Shown piece after piece: positions 11,150-22,324 of a stretch of 64,000 bases of DNA. Origin of the DNA: Schistocerca nitens (lineage: Eukaryota; Arthropoda; Insecta; Orthoptera; Acrididae); contig NC_064615.1 in NCBI RefSeq assembly GCF_023898315.1, positions 910,010,742-910,074,741 of the forward strand, written 5' to 3'. Each line of letters begins with the position of its first letter. The first letter of the stretch is position 1. A model generated the notes under the pieces. That model made no database searches. It was not told the DNA's origin and worked only from the letters and a program-made list of their open reading frames with translations. The position numbers were made by a program, and so were the translations under genes.

Positions 11150-11330
11150 TGTTATTTGGCACTAAGCACCAACACTCCCAGCTGTCGGACTGTATGGCGA
11201 ACGACATTCAGATTGGTGTTCCAGCCCTGCCTGGGGAGCCTCCAAACACGTCTTCGCTGGTCAACGGGCCTCCATTCGAAGCGAAAGTCATCACTGGAGA
11301 CAATCCTGCTACAGTCAATGAGATTTAGGG
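11150..11330 (-). mobile_element. Tc1-like transposase fragment, inverted
   Basis: The minus strand encodes 'SRIVSSDDFRFEWRPVDQRR' then 'RVWRLPRQGWNTNL' and 'VVRHTVRQLGVLV', the region around the first catalytic Asp of Tc1 transposases (SDESRF...RRVWR...RHTARQPGVMVWG). It is joined head to head with the plus-strand fragment that follows. Confidence 0.7.
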
Positions 11331-11945
11331 TCGAAGACGTGTCTGGACACGTCCCAGACAGTGGTGGGATGCCAACCTGATTGTCGCCCGCCATACAGCT
11401 CAACAACTGGGATGATGGTCTGGGGAGCCATTTCTTTTCATAGCAAGACCTCTTTGGTTGACATCTGCCGAGTCTTACAGCACCCTTTTGTTGGCCTTCA
11501 TGGCAAGCCACCCTGGACTTACATTTCAGCAACATAATGCCCGCCCGCATACAGCGAGTGCTTCTAGTGCTGATCTTCGTGCTTGTGAAACCCTACCGCG
11601 GCCAGAAAGGTCACCGGATCTCTCCCCAACTGAGAACGTTAGGAGCCTTATTGGCAGGGTCATCCCACCATCTCGGGATTTTGACAACATAACGTATCTA
11701 TTGGACAACATTTGGGACGATATCTCTCAGGAGTACATCCAACAATTCTATCAACCAATCCCAAGCCGAATAACTGCTTGCATAAGAACCACAGGTGGAC
11801 CATCACCTTATTGATTTCCTCGATTTGTAAAGCTCTCTTGAATAAATCGTCGAATTTTTCTGAAACTGTAATGATTTGTTTGCCTGTACATGTACATCGT
11901 ATTTACCGATTCGTCTCATACGGCTAATTCCTTCGTTGTGTGTGC
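11331..11945 (+). mobile_element. Tc1-like transposase fragment, 3' part
   Basis: Reads 'RRRVWTRPRQWWDANLIVAR' (repeating the inverted part before it), then 'LTFQQHNARPHTASASSADL', 'SPDLSPTENVRSLIGRVI', and ends 'CIRTTGGPSPY' stop. The second catalytic box has His where QQDNARPH has Asp, so the copy is inactive. The catalytic region before it carries a stop/frameshift near 11413. A 3' untranslated part runs to about 11945. No terminal inverted repeat pair was found. Confidence 0.75.
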
Positions 11946-12169
11946 GTGTGTTTTTTGAGTGTATTTCCTCGAGCGAAAATATTTAGATGTGTACTTTTCT
12001 CTTCGTCAAGAATATCCGCTATGAATTTCGCTTTTATAATTAATAAACTTCATTATCATTGCTCGTTTCTCCCTCTTGTTACTATATTTTGTCATAATCT
12101 CACTTTCATTACTCAGGTGCCAAATTACACAGCAGACAGGTGTCACAGCACGATGTTTACGCGATGACA

Positions 12170-12358
12170 AATGGCTCTGAGCACTATGGGACTCAACTGC
12201 TGAGGTCATTAGTCCCCTAGAACTTAGAACTAGTTAAACCTAACTAACCTAAGGACATCACAAACATCCATGCCCGAGGCAGGATTCGAACCTGCGACCG
12301 TAGCGGTCTCGCGGTTCCAGACTGCAGCGCCTTTAACCGCACGGCCACTTCGGCCGGC
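12170..12358 (-). repeat. tRNA-derived SINE with 12-bp TSD
   Basis: The minus-strand head starts 'gccggccgaagtggccgtgc', with A box 'tggccgtgcggtt' and B box 'ggttcgaatcctgcc'. The tail is 'ccttaggttagttaggttta' then 'gagtcccatagtgctcagag'. TACGCGATGACA flanks it at 12158-12169 and 12359-12370. Confidence 0.93.
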
Positions 12359-12370
12359 TACGCGATGACA

Positions 12371-12930
12371 TGTACGCTAAAGGAAAATGACCATTTGTGA
12401 CAGGCGAGACTCGGTACCGGTATAGAACGTCAGGGATACTGCACTAGACTAACTTCCCACGCGTAGTCGATTGAAACAAGACAGCCGTCCGTGTAAAATT
12501 GTAAAAGAGGTTTAAGTGAATTCAGTGTGATGAGAGTCAAGGTGGCGCTCTTTCTGTAATTGTATAATTACGATTTTGTGAACTAAAATATACAACCCTT
12601 CAGCTGCAAAATGTTGTAATACATTTAGGGAAAACAATAGACGACAGTGGAGAAGATGTACAATCACAGGTTTGATTTTCAACAGTATAATGAGAACCAG
12701 CTTCCTTGGAATTTGCTGGTTCCTCTGATGTTCCTGGAATCAAACAGAAGATATTTCGACGAACGTGCATTTAAAGCCGTCTGTGATAAACTCAGCCACA
12801 CAGTCGCTAAAAAAAACCGATGGCCAACATAGCTTAGTGGATACGAAATTCCTGAAATTCAATTAGTCGCGAGGATGAAAGTGAATGCTAGTCGGCGGTA
12901 GCGAGAGCCTTTCAACTGATATTTACGTAG
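12371..12930. other. No recognised feature
   Basis: Short open frames without known motifs; no repeat structure seen. Confidence 0.45.
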
Positions 12931-12933
12931 CCT

Positions 12934-13300
12934 ATGGTTGGGGTCTGCTTACAGATCTGCTACAGGAAGACAAATAATGAATCGGAAAAAAGACTGGAAT
13001 TGGGACCTAATTGTAAATGTGATGAAAACGAAATGGAGTTGGACAGAACTTTCAAGAAAGCGAACGGAAAGTATATAGCCTTAGGAAGTTGGCTGGACAC
13101 AAAGAGGCAAGAGAAGATCGAGGCGACCGCCCATTAGAAGTCGGGTAGACGTCATTAGAAGACATGCAGGAGCAATATGGACGAGTATAGCTGGAAATCG
13201 TTCGGTGCTAAGAAGTCTAAGAGGCAGTAATTTATATCAAACGCCTGGCGATGATGTTGTTGTTCATGATGATGATGACGATGATGATGATGATGATGAA
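12934..13300 (+). mobile_element. LINE 3' end with (GAT)n tail
   Basis: The frame text 'SRVDVIRRHAGAIWTSIAGN' then 'RSVLRSLRGSNLYQTPGDD' resembles the C-terminal end of RTE-like LINE proteins (RW.D.IRR.AG..W...A..R..W). It runs into a GAT/GAC repeat at about 13267-13299, a common LINE tail. The rest of the element is missing. Confidence 0.65.
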
Positions 13301-13588
13301 ACATGCATGTACTGAAACAAGTATGCAGTTTGCTATTACGACTGTTATTGTCATCACTACATGCGTAAGCGACATGCACGTTCTGAACAAAATTGAAAGA
13401 ACTGTATGCGGCCCAGCTGGAAAACGACGTACGTACGATATCGTTGTGGCCTTCAAATAAGTTACGATTTTTTTCTGTCTGCTTGATCTACTCGACAATT
13501 AAGGATGTTAAATTTAGTGTAGGTCAATTTTGCAAGAGATAATCCCATATGAAGCAACGCAGTTTTACTTTGAACCTTATTAGTCGCT

Positions 13589-14296
13589 TGTTATGTAAGT
13601 AGGCTGTTTAGGTTTTTATGTTGGTAACGTCACAGGAGCGTTCTGTATGAAAATCACTGACTGTGCTGTGTGCAATCTGTGGCTGGTTTGCATTGTTGGA
13701 ATATTTGCCATTGTAGTGTTGGGCAGTTGGATGTGAACAGCGCGTAGCGCTGCGCAGTTGGAGGTGAGCCGCCAGCAGTGGTGGATGTGGGGAGAGAGAT
13801 GGTGGAGTTTTGAGAGCGGATGATCTGGACGTGTGTCCATCAGAGACAGTAAATTTGTAAGACTGGATGTCATGAACTGATATATATATTATGACTTTTG
13901 AACACTATTAAGGTAAATACAGTGTTTGCTCTCCATCAAAATCTTTCATTTGCTAACTATGCCTATCAGTAGTTAGTGCCTTCAGTAGTTAGAATCTTTT
14001 ATTTAGCTGGCAGTATTGGCGCTCGCTGTATTGCAGTAGTTCGAGCAAAGAAGATTTTTGTGAGGTAAGTGATTCATGAAAGGTATAGGTTATTGTTAGT
14101 CAGGGCCATTCTTTTGTAGGGATTATTGACAGATTGCGTTGCGCTAAAAATATTGTGTGTCAGTTTAGTGTTGATCAGAATAAGTAAAGAGAGAAATGTC
14201 TGAGTACGTTCAGTTTTGCTCAGCTGTTTGAAAATCAAATAACGTAAGGGGTTTACCAGCACAGTCATTCATAAATTTTTCTAAGGGGAAGTTTCA
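13589..14296 (+). repeat. Unclassified dispersed repeat (candidate)
   Basis: I recall sequence beginning 'tgttatgtaagtaggctg' and ending 'aaggggaagtttca' as a frequent interspersed repeat in locust DNA, but there is one copy here and no flanking duplication, so this is recollection only. It has no protein frame. It starts TG and ends CA. Class is left open. Confidence 0.35.
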
Positions 14297-14440
14297 GTTA
14301 CTTTAAAGTCGATGGCAGCAAATAATATCACTTTGTACGAAAAAAGTTATATTATATTTCAAAATCGTCAAGAGCTGTTGTTAAATTAATGTTATTGACT
14401 AATTTTTCTGATCTCATGATCATCTTCAGGTACCATACGA

Positions 14441-14815
14441 TGGCGCACTGAAAAGTAATGCATCTGAACCTTTTATTTGAAAGCTCTTAAAGCATTTTAA
14501 ATACAATAAACTTTATTAACATTCTATATCTTTATTCTACACGTCTACACATTTAGTACTCACCATAGGCAACCAGGTGACGAATACATCTCTCCCAACG
14601 AAAGGAAAGTTTGTTAATATCGTCACTATAGAATATTTTAATCTGATAACGGAGCCACAACCTAACTGCTCCCACCGCTTCATCACTATCAGTGTGAACT
14701 CCTCGAAGGTATTCTTTAAGTTTTGAACGCAGACGAAAATCGGGTGGAATCAAGTCTGGTCTGTGTGGAGCAGGGATAATCAACCTTGTTTTACCTGCCG
14801 CCCACATTTATATAT
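14441..14815 (-). mobile_element. mariner transposase 3' fragment
   Basis: The minus strand encodes 'PDLIPPDFRLRSKLKEYLRG', matching the mariner box SPDLAPSDFHLFPKLKEHLRG, then 'AVRLWLRYQIKIFYSDDINK', 'LSFRWERCIRHLVAYGEY' and a stop. This is the C-terminal ~80 residues of a ~345-residue enzyme. The rest is gone. Downstream sequence includes an end-like 'actgaaaagtaatgcatctg'. Confidence 0.8.
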
Positions 14816-15291
14816 CTGCCAGTAGTAAAATTTTCCAACCCCCCATCGGTTCATTAGTAATGGTTATTTACAAAGTAGTGAAGGAACTTTACTTTATAAA
14901 ATTTTAAAAAACAGAGTAACAGCAAGTTAAAGCCCGCTAGGGGGCGGCAGGACTAGGTTGACTATCATTGATATCGAGGATGATCGACGACAGTTAACGC
15001 AAGGTACTGGATTCTTGCAGATGTCCCAGTGCTCATGTGTGGTCTGGCATTGCCGTACTGAAGAAGAGGGAACTCCATGTGTGGACGAATTCTTCGAATT
15101 CGTGAGTGTGGACGAATTCTTCGAATTCGTGAGTGACATGTAATACCTCCACCGATTTCGAGAACAGAATAAAAATTGGGAGAGATTACTTTTCAGCTCG
15201 CCTTCATAAAATTATTTACAACAGCCGACGTCGCGAAGCTGTTAATGTTTCGCCAGATAAAATAAAAGCCATACTGTGGTCAATAGTAAGA
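14816..15291. other. No gene; small tandem palindrome inside
   Basis: No coding content recognised. A 27-bp unit is repeated twice at 15081-15134. Confidence 0.5.
15081..15134. repeat. Two tandem 27-bp units, each a small hairpin
   Basis: The unit 'gtggacgaattcttcgaattcgtgagt' is present twice in a row without change. Each contains ACGAATTC-TTC-GAATTCGT, an 8-bp inverted repeat around three bases. Confidence 0.95.
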
Positions 15292-15293
15292 TA

Positions 15294-16688
15294 CACTATG
15301 TGATCAAAAATATCAGGACACCCCCAAAAACATACCTTTTTCATATTACGTGCGTTGTGTTGCCACCTACTGCCAGGTACTCCATATCAGCGACCTCAGC
15401 AGTCTTTACACATCGTGAGAGAGCAGAATGGGGCGCTTCGCGGAAAACACGGACTTTGAACGTGGTCGGATGATTGAGTGTCATTGTGTTATACGTCTGT
15501 ACGCGAGATCTCCACACTTCTAAATATCCCTAGGTCCACTGTTTCCGATGTGATAGTGAAGTGGAAACGTGAAGGGACACGTACAGCACAAAAGCATACA
15601 GGCCGACCTCGTCTGTTGGCTGACAGAGACCGCCGACAGTTGAAGAGGCTCGTAATGTGTAATAGGCAGACATCTCTCCAGACCATCACACAGGAATTCC
15701 AAACTGCACCAGGATCCACTGCAAGTACTAAGACAGTTAGGCGGGAGGTGAGCCGCTGCTCATAAGCCACACATCACGCCGGTAAATGCCAAACGACGCC
15801 TCGTTTGGTGTAAGGAGCGTAAACATTGGACGATTGAACAGTGGTAAAACGTTGTGTGTAGTGACGAATCACGGTACACAATGTGGCGATCCGATGGCAG
15901 GGTGTGGTTATGGCGAATGCCTGGTAAACATCATCTGCCAGAGTGTGTAGTGCCAACAGTAAAATTCCGAGGCGGTGGTGTTATGGTGTGGTCGTGTTTT
16001 TCATGAAGGGGGCTTGCACCCCTTGTTTTGCGTGGCACTATCACAGCACAGGCCTACATTGATGTTTTAAGCACGTTCTTGCTTCCCACTGTGCAAGAGC
16101 AATTCGAGGATGGCGATTGCATCTTTCAACACGATCGAGCACAGCCTGTGGCGACAGCAACATCCCTGTAATGGACTGACCTGCACAGAGTCCTGACCTG
16201 AATCCTATATAACACTTTTGGGATGTTTTGGAACGCCGACTTCGTGCCAGGCCTCACCTACCGACATCGATACCTCTCCTCAGTGCAGCACTCCGTGAAG
16301 AATACGCTGCCATTCTCCAAGCAACTTTCTACCACCTGATTGAACGTATGCTTGCGAGTGTGGAAGCTGTCATCTAGGCTAGGGGTGGACCAACACCATA
16401 TTGAACTCCAGCATTACCGATGGAGGGCGCCACGAACTTGTACGTCATTTTCAACCAGGTGTCCGGATACTTTTGATGGTTCAAATGGCTCTGAGCACTA
16501 TGGGACTTAACATCTGAGGTCATCAGTCCCCTAGAACTTAAAACTACTTAAACCTAACTAACCTAAGGACATCACACACATTCATGCCCGGGGCAGGATT
16601 TGAACATGCGACCGCGGTCGTGCGGTTCCAGACTGAAGCGCCTAGAACCGCTCGGCCACTACGGCCGGCTACTTTTGATTACATAGTG
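15294..16688 (+). mobile_element. Tc1-like DNA transposon, split by a SINE in its 3' inverted repeat
   Basis: The left end CACTATGTGATCAAAAATAT and the right end (reverse complement CACTATGTAATCAAAAGTAT) match as terminal inverted repeats, flanked by TA at 15292-15293 and 16689-16690. A SINE (16478-16669) lies inside the right inverted repeat; without it the element is about 1.19 kb. Transposase remnants are a paired-type helix-turn-helix near 15490-15750 ('NIPRSTVSDVIVKWKREGT'), 'TGRPRLLADRDRRQLKRLV', and later 'FQHDRAQPV' and 'SPDLNPI'. Several stops and frameshifts show it is inactive. Confidence 0.92.
16478..16669 (-). repeat. tRNA-derived SINE inside the Tc1 end, 10-bp TSD
   Basis: Same family as 12170-12358. 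TACTTTTGAT flanks it at 16468-16477 and 16670-16679. The B box is slightly decayed ('tttgaacatgcg' on plus). The insertion postdates the Tc1 element. Confidence 0.93.
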
Positions 16689-16841
16689 TACATTACATAG
16701 AGATTAATCAAATTTCCTAGAAAAAATAACCAATCTCCATATACTATCAATCAAGTTCTGCCAGTTCATTTGGAAGCACGTAACGTGGGGCCAGCTACAC
16801 TCAAAAACAACAAAACAGGCTACAACTAATTTATTCTAATA

Positions 16842-18111
16842 CAAGGGACGATCAATAAGTTATGCAACACATTCTTTTCTCAACCAGTTTTGGCTGAAAA
16901 ACTGCGGAATTTGTTGTGAGACATAGTAGAATATTCCAGCTTCAGCCCCTATAGTTTCATGAAGTTCCGATACTGTCGGTGCTGTATGTAGCCTTCAAAA
17001 CGGCGTTTGTAACGGTGCGTTCCAAGCAGAGAGCATCGTAGATATTCATAGGCGCTTGTAGAATATCTACGGAGACCTGGCAGTGAACAAAAGCACGGTG
17101 AGTCGTTGGGCGATGCGTCTGTCATGATCACAGCAAGGTTGCGCTAACCTGCCCGATCTCACGCGTACCAGCCGGCCGCAAAAAGCTGTGACTTCTGCAA
17201 CGTTGGAACGTGCGGACGCTCTCATTCAAGGTGATTGACGAATCACAATCAAACACCTCGTTGCACAACTGAACGTCTTTGTAGATAGAGCTCACACACT
17301 CGTCCACCAGTTGAGGGCTTAAAGGTGTGTGTCTGCTGGATTCCTCGCTGCCCTACACAAGACTATAAAAAGCAACGAAGAACCATTTCTGCAAAATTGA
17401 TTGCGTGATACGAGGCTGGTGATGACAATTTCTTTTTTTCGAACTCGACACTGGCGATGAAACAAAGGTTCATAACTTCGATCCAGAAACAAAATGGCAA
17501 TCCATGGAGAGGTGCCACACCACCTCTCCTCCGAAGAAAAAGTTTCCAGTCGCTGCCTCAACCGGTAAAGTCATGGCGACGTTCTTCTGGAACTCTAAGA
17601 GGTTATTCCGTTAGCTGTCTCCCTCATGGAGCAACGATCAGCGTGTAAATGTATTGTGCTACACTCAGGAAAATGAAGAAATGACTTCAGCATATTCGTT
17701 GCCACAAAAATGCAATCGAACTACTACTTCTCCATGACAATGCAAGGCCTCACACAGGTCTGCGATCGCGAGAGGAGCTCACGAAACATCATTGGACTGT
17801 TCTCTCTCATCCACCGTACGGCTCGGATCTCGCACCTTCCGACTTCCATCTGTTTGGACCAATGAAGGATCACTCCTTGGAAAGCAGTACGTGGATGGTG
17901 GGGAGGTTACTGATGAAGCAAGACGTTGGCTACAACGTCGACCAGTAGAGTGGTACCATGAGGACATACAGGTCCTCCAATTAAGGTGGCATAAAGCCGC
18001 CGCGTTGAACGGAGATTATGTTGAAAAATGTGGTTTTGTAGCCAAAAGAGTGCGGAACAATATCCTGTGATCGGGAAAAAATGTGTTACAGTACTTATTG
18101 AACGGCATTCG
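16842..18111 (+). mobile_element. mariner transposon, full length, inactive
   Basis: Terminal inverted repeats match: left 'gacgatcaataagttatgca' against the reverse complement of the right end, 'gccgttcaataagtactgta', both leading to 'acacatt'. TA flanks it at 16840-16841 and 18112-18113. The 1270-bp length fits mariner. Coding text in shifting frames includes 'ELDTGDETKVHNFDPETK' (first catalytic Asp), 'LLLHDNARPHTGLRSREEL' (second) and 'GSDLAPSDFHLFGPMK' (third), ending 'RWHKAAALNGDYVEK'. The catalytic residues are visible but the frame is broken many times. Confidence 0.9.
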
Positions 18112-18263
18112 TAGATATCATTTTATTATATTCGTCGCATATTCCAGTAAGCTACGCCCAACTGTTTTTAGTGTTACCAGCGTAAGTGAAAAATTTGTCT
18201 CCAATTTCTTGAAACACGAAAGAGCAAACAGTAATTGTGTATTCTGGCGCCAGTACATTGGTT

Positions 18264-18464
18264 TGGTTCAAATGGTTCAAATGGCTCTGAGCACTATGCG
18301 ACTTAACTTCTGAGGTCATTAGTCGCCTAGAACTTAGAACTAAACCTAACCAACCTAAGGACATCACACACATCCATGCCAGAGGCAGGATTCGAACCTG
18401 CGACCGTAGCGGTCGCTCAGTTCCAGGCTGTAGCGCCTAGAACCGCACGGCCACTCCGGCCGGT
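18264..18464 (-). repeat. tRNA-derived SINE, 9-bp TSD
   Basis: Same family as 12170-12358; the head ends in 'gccactccggccgg' on the plus strand. ACATTGGTT flanks it at 18255-18263 and 18466-18474. Confidence 0.88.
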
Positions 18465-18597
18465 GACATTGGTTCCACATTAGCAGTAAACTTAAGTGTA
18501 TTCGGGACAGTTCAGGTAAGCTCAACGCCTGTTATGTCTCCGTCGCTTTTGCAGATATCCCAATTATGTTTTAAATCAGACGAATTTTTAGAAAATC

Positions 18598-18792
18598 AAA
18601 AAAATGTGTGTGAAATCTTATGGGACTTAACTGCTAAGGTCCTCAGTCCCTAAGCTTACTCACTACTTAATCTAAATTATCCTACGGACAAATACACACA
18701 CCCATGCCCGAGGAAGGACTCGAACCTCCGCCGGGACCAGCCGCACAGTCCATGATTGCAGCGCCCCAGACCGCTCGGCTAATCCCGCGCGG
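18598..18792 (-). repeat. tRNA-derived SINE, second family, 13-bp TSD
   Basis: The minus-strand head is 'gcgcgggattagccgagcgg' with B box 'aggttcgagtcc'. The tail resembles the first family ('gggactgaggaccttagcag') but the head differs. TTTTTAGAAAATC flanks it at 18585-18597 and 18793-18805. Confidence 0.9.
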
Positions 18793-18805
18793 TTTTTAGA
18801 AAATC

Positions 18806-19149
18806 GTTACTAAACTACGTACAGTATGTTGACATTTGACATTAGTGACATCGCTAGAGACGTCAACTTCTCTTTTTCAAAAGTAATTTCCACAGCTAGC
18901 ATCCCAGACCTCAAACACATGAATTCAACCGCTCTACATTTCCGAAACCTTGTACGAAGTTAGGAAGAAATTTCAGTACCTGGGAATTAAGGTTTCTCTC
19001 TTTCTGAAAATCATTGAGACTGCTGTTTTATTCAGTAGTTCGGAAGTATCGTGTACGTCCCGATGTGGCGCTATAGACCGACTTATTTAGAGTGTCTCAT
19101 TACAAATTCATAACAGTTGAAACAAGTTTACGACACTAAATACAGTAGG
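18806..19149. other. No recognised feature
   Basis: No coding or repeat content recognised. Confidence 0.45.
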
Positions 19150-20625
19150 CTAGAGATGCAAACAACTACAGAGGAATATCGTTACTAGAGGTCGGATACT
19201 AGGTGCTGTCAAAACTATTGCCCAAGAGAGTAGAAAAAAAGGTGGAAAGTACAATTGGCGACAACCAACCGGGATTCAGGAAGGGAAGAAGTTGTACAGA
19301 ACAGATATTTATCCTGAAGCAACTGATAGAACATAGGGCCTTAAAAAACAAAAAGACATTAATAACCTTCGCGGACTTCACAAAAGCATATGACTCCATC
19401 GACAGACTCTTGTTAAGATCCTGAAGAACAGAAAACTGGATGGAACTACAAAAGAACTCATAAAAGAGATTCTGACAGACACAAAAGCAAGCGTGAGATT
19501 CAGAGGAACACTGTCAGAAGAATTTGAGATCAAGACTAGTGTTAAACAGGGAGATGGATTGTCACCATTGTTGTTCAGTATAACGCTGGACGAAGTGATC
19601 AGGCAGTGGAGAGCAATAAAAGAGCAAATGGAAATACCAAAGACCCATGTGGGGGACAAAAAGGACAACAGGGATCAATTGGACCGCCTAGCCTTTGCAG
19701 ACGACATTGGAATAGTAAGTGAGACGGAAGAAGACGCAAAGACACAACTCGACAGCTTAAATAAGGTAGCCAGAAAGGTGGGACTGAGGGTCGCCTATAA
19801 CAAGACAAAGACATTAAATACCACTGCAGACTGGGAAACACCGGAAGGCACTGTGCAAATGGTGGACAAATTTAAATATCTGGGAGAAGGGACAGGAGCA
19901 AGGAGGGAATAACAGAGAGGATAAAGAAGATGATGTCAGACTTCTGTATGACGAGAGAGATATACAATAAAAAGAATATATCCACAGAGGCAAAGATAAG
20001 CCACTACAAGGCAACAGTGAGGAAAGCAGTATTATATGCTGCTGAGACGATGACACTAGGAAGAAGTGGGGCAGAACAACTAGAGAAAGAAGAGAGAAGA
20101 GAGAAAAATACTGAGAAAAATACTAGGTCCCAAAAGAGCTGGAGAGAGGTGGCTGCGAAGACCTAGGGAAGAGTTGTACCGGAACATGAGAACAATATCT
20201 GGGGAAATCAGACTCAAAAGGGCAAGGTTTGTTGGACATGTAGTTAGGATGAGTATGGACAGAATGACGAAGAGAGTGTGGGAAACAACAGGGAGGACAA
20301 GGGAAAAGATAGGAACCAAATGGGTTGTTGAGCTTCGGAAGGACTGGTTGGAATTGGGGATCAAGGTCGAAGGAAAGGAAAATTGGAGGAACAAATATAC
20401 ATCGACCAATAAACCAGATATCAACGACAGAGAAGAATACAAGAAAAGATTAGAGTGTCACCAGTGGAGCCGACAGGAGAAAAGGACACTGAAGATCTCG
20501 GAAGAAGAGCGGTAGAGAAGAAGAGAAAGAATGAAGACGTTCTGGGAGAAGAGGAGGAAAATGCAGTCCACGAAAGGGCTACCTGTGGCCCTACAGAGGC
20601 CGTAACGCAAGAAGAAGAAGAATAG
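19150..20625 (+). mobile_element. LINE reverse transcriptase remnant with (GAA)n tail
   Basis: Text in order: 'NNYRGISLLEV', 'GDNQPGFRKGRSCTEQIFI', 'TFADFTKAYDSIDRLLLRS', 'KQGDGLSPLLFSITLDEVI', 'RLAFADDIGIVSETEEDAK', 'KFKYLGEGTG', 'VLYAAETMTL' and 'RARFVGHVVRMSMDRMTKR'. FADD is the intact catalytic box. Several frame changes (near 19425, 19910 and 20165) and the missing 5' half make it a dead 5'-truncated copy. It ends in 'gaagaagaagaat'. The clade is probably RTE-like and differs from the other LINEs here. Confidence 0.87.
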
Positions 20626-21924
20626 GCTAGACGTAAGTGGACAGTCGCATTATCCAGAAGGCAAAGGACATGGCATTTAAGGGTCACGAATTCACTATGT
20701 TAATCAAAGAGATAGAAACGGAAAGTCAACATCGCAACCATAGTGAAGAAAACTGGATGAGCCTCCGACATGTTTTCGGCAGTCGAAAGAAAGGTGCGTG
20801 GTATCAGACAGTGTGTAAGGAAATTACTAAATTACAACTGTTAGCCGTTACTAACAATATTACCCTTGAGTACAGAGCGCTAATGCTTTATAGATACCGT
20901 CTCTTGACAATGTCAGTAGTTTTCCTTTAAATACTGTAACCACAGATGATCACTAGCAGAGCATTTACAAGTACAACATACGGTCTGTAATATTTAGTTT
21001 AGGATCCATCTTTGTGTAATTTAGTACCACTTTTCAACAGAAAACTTTTGAAGAATAACAATCATTTCAGAGACGAACGTTCTGCAGAAAGATTACGTTA
21101 ATTTCGACTGTATGTGTCAATCATTTCACATTCCAAGTAAAAACTGTGTTGCACTGAACAGAGAAACACTACTCCACACATCTGGTATATTATGATCTAG
21201 GCCACGCAGGCAATCAAATACGCAATGAAGCTTTTGGTTGATAGTAGGTTCATTAAAATAATAGCCAATACATCCCGTGTCTTTCTCCTGAATTAGACTG
21301 CTCTGCTCACACATAGTTTAGGGCCTACTTATAGAGCCAAATTTTGCATTGTTACGTAGTAGACACTCCCTATTATTTTTCATAGTTTGATATACGTACG
21401 TAATTGCATCAAAACCCTTGGAGACTTGCCCATTAGCTAATATACGTTTTCTGAACTCAGCCAGCAGTTGAAGTTCTTATGACAGAAAGTGCGTTAAACA
21501 TGGGAAAGTGCAGTTAAATAAGGGGCGAACGTAAACATTAGGCTTTGCCACACATCAGTCTGATCACAACCAAGATTTCTGTGGGGGTTGGCAGGGGTGT
21601 GCGTCCAATGTCTCACTTAAGCCCCATGACTATCTTTTCACACTTCGATTTTAAGATACAGTATCAGATCAATTCACAGTTTGCACATTATCACATTATA
21701 CCTTTTTAAGCAATTATCCGAAGTTATAATTTAAAATATGTAACTACCTGTTGTAGATCCAAACTTTCGAAAAGCATATGGATAGTCTCGGAGTATTTTA
21801 TACTTTGCAAATAAAGGGTTCTTATTATGATTCGAAACTATAATGTCACACAAATAACTACTAGTGCACAGAGATTTACAGAGATTTACAGACATTCCGC
21901 CTGTAGTCTATACTTTCTAATGTG
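20626..21924. other. No recognised feature
   Basis: A 97-codon open frame at 20637-20930 has no motif I know. The rest is AT-rich without visible structure. Confidence 0.45.
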
Positions 21925-22022
21925 AAAGCATAGAAGGGAGAACCGATAGATGTACTCATGGTACCCTCCGCCACGCACTGGCAGGTGACTTGCGGATTAT
22001 GGATGTAGATGTAGATGTAGAT
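21925..22022 (+). repeat. Dispersed repeat 3' tail, copy 3
   Basis: Matches the tails at 1-80 and 4483-4553 and ends in three 'tgtaga' units. Confidence 0.75.
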
Positions 22023-22324
22023 ACTCCATTTAGTTTCCAGAAAGCAACGAAAACAGTTACTGGAGTAATGCCTCTTGCAACTGTCAAAAACTGAATCATT
22101 ACAAACAGACGTAATCGACCATACGTTCAAATAAGCAAATAAGTTTTCAGTCACCAAGAAAAGTTAACCATCTTATGCTCTTGACGTTTCAGGACTATAA
22201 CAAAGTATGATGTAGGCCTTTGTCAGCTTCCTGGTCACAAACTTCTCGGAATATCATGTGCTTAGAATAACTTGTATGAAACAAATACATCACTGTACAC
22301 AAAACACAGCATAGTTACACCCAC

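Noticed and set aside
20637-20930. 97-codon open frame as a host gene
   Set aside because: No recognisable domain, no splice signals I could support, and it follows directly on a LINE tail.
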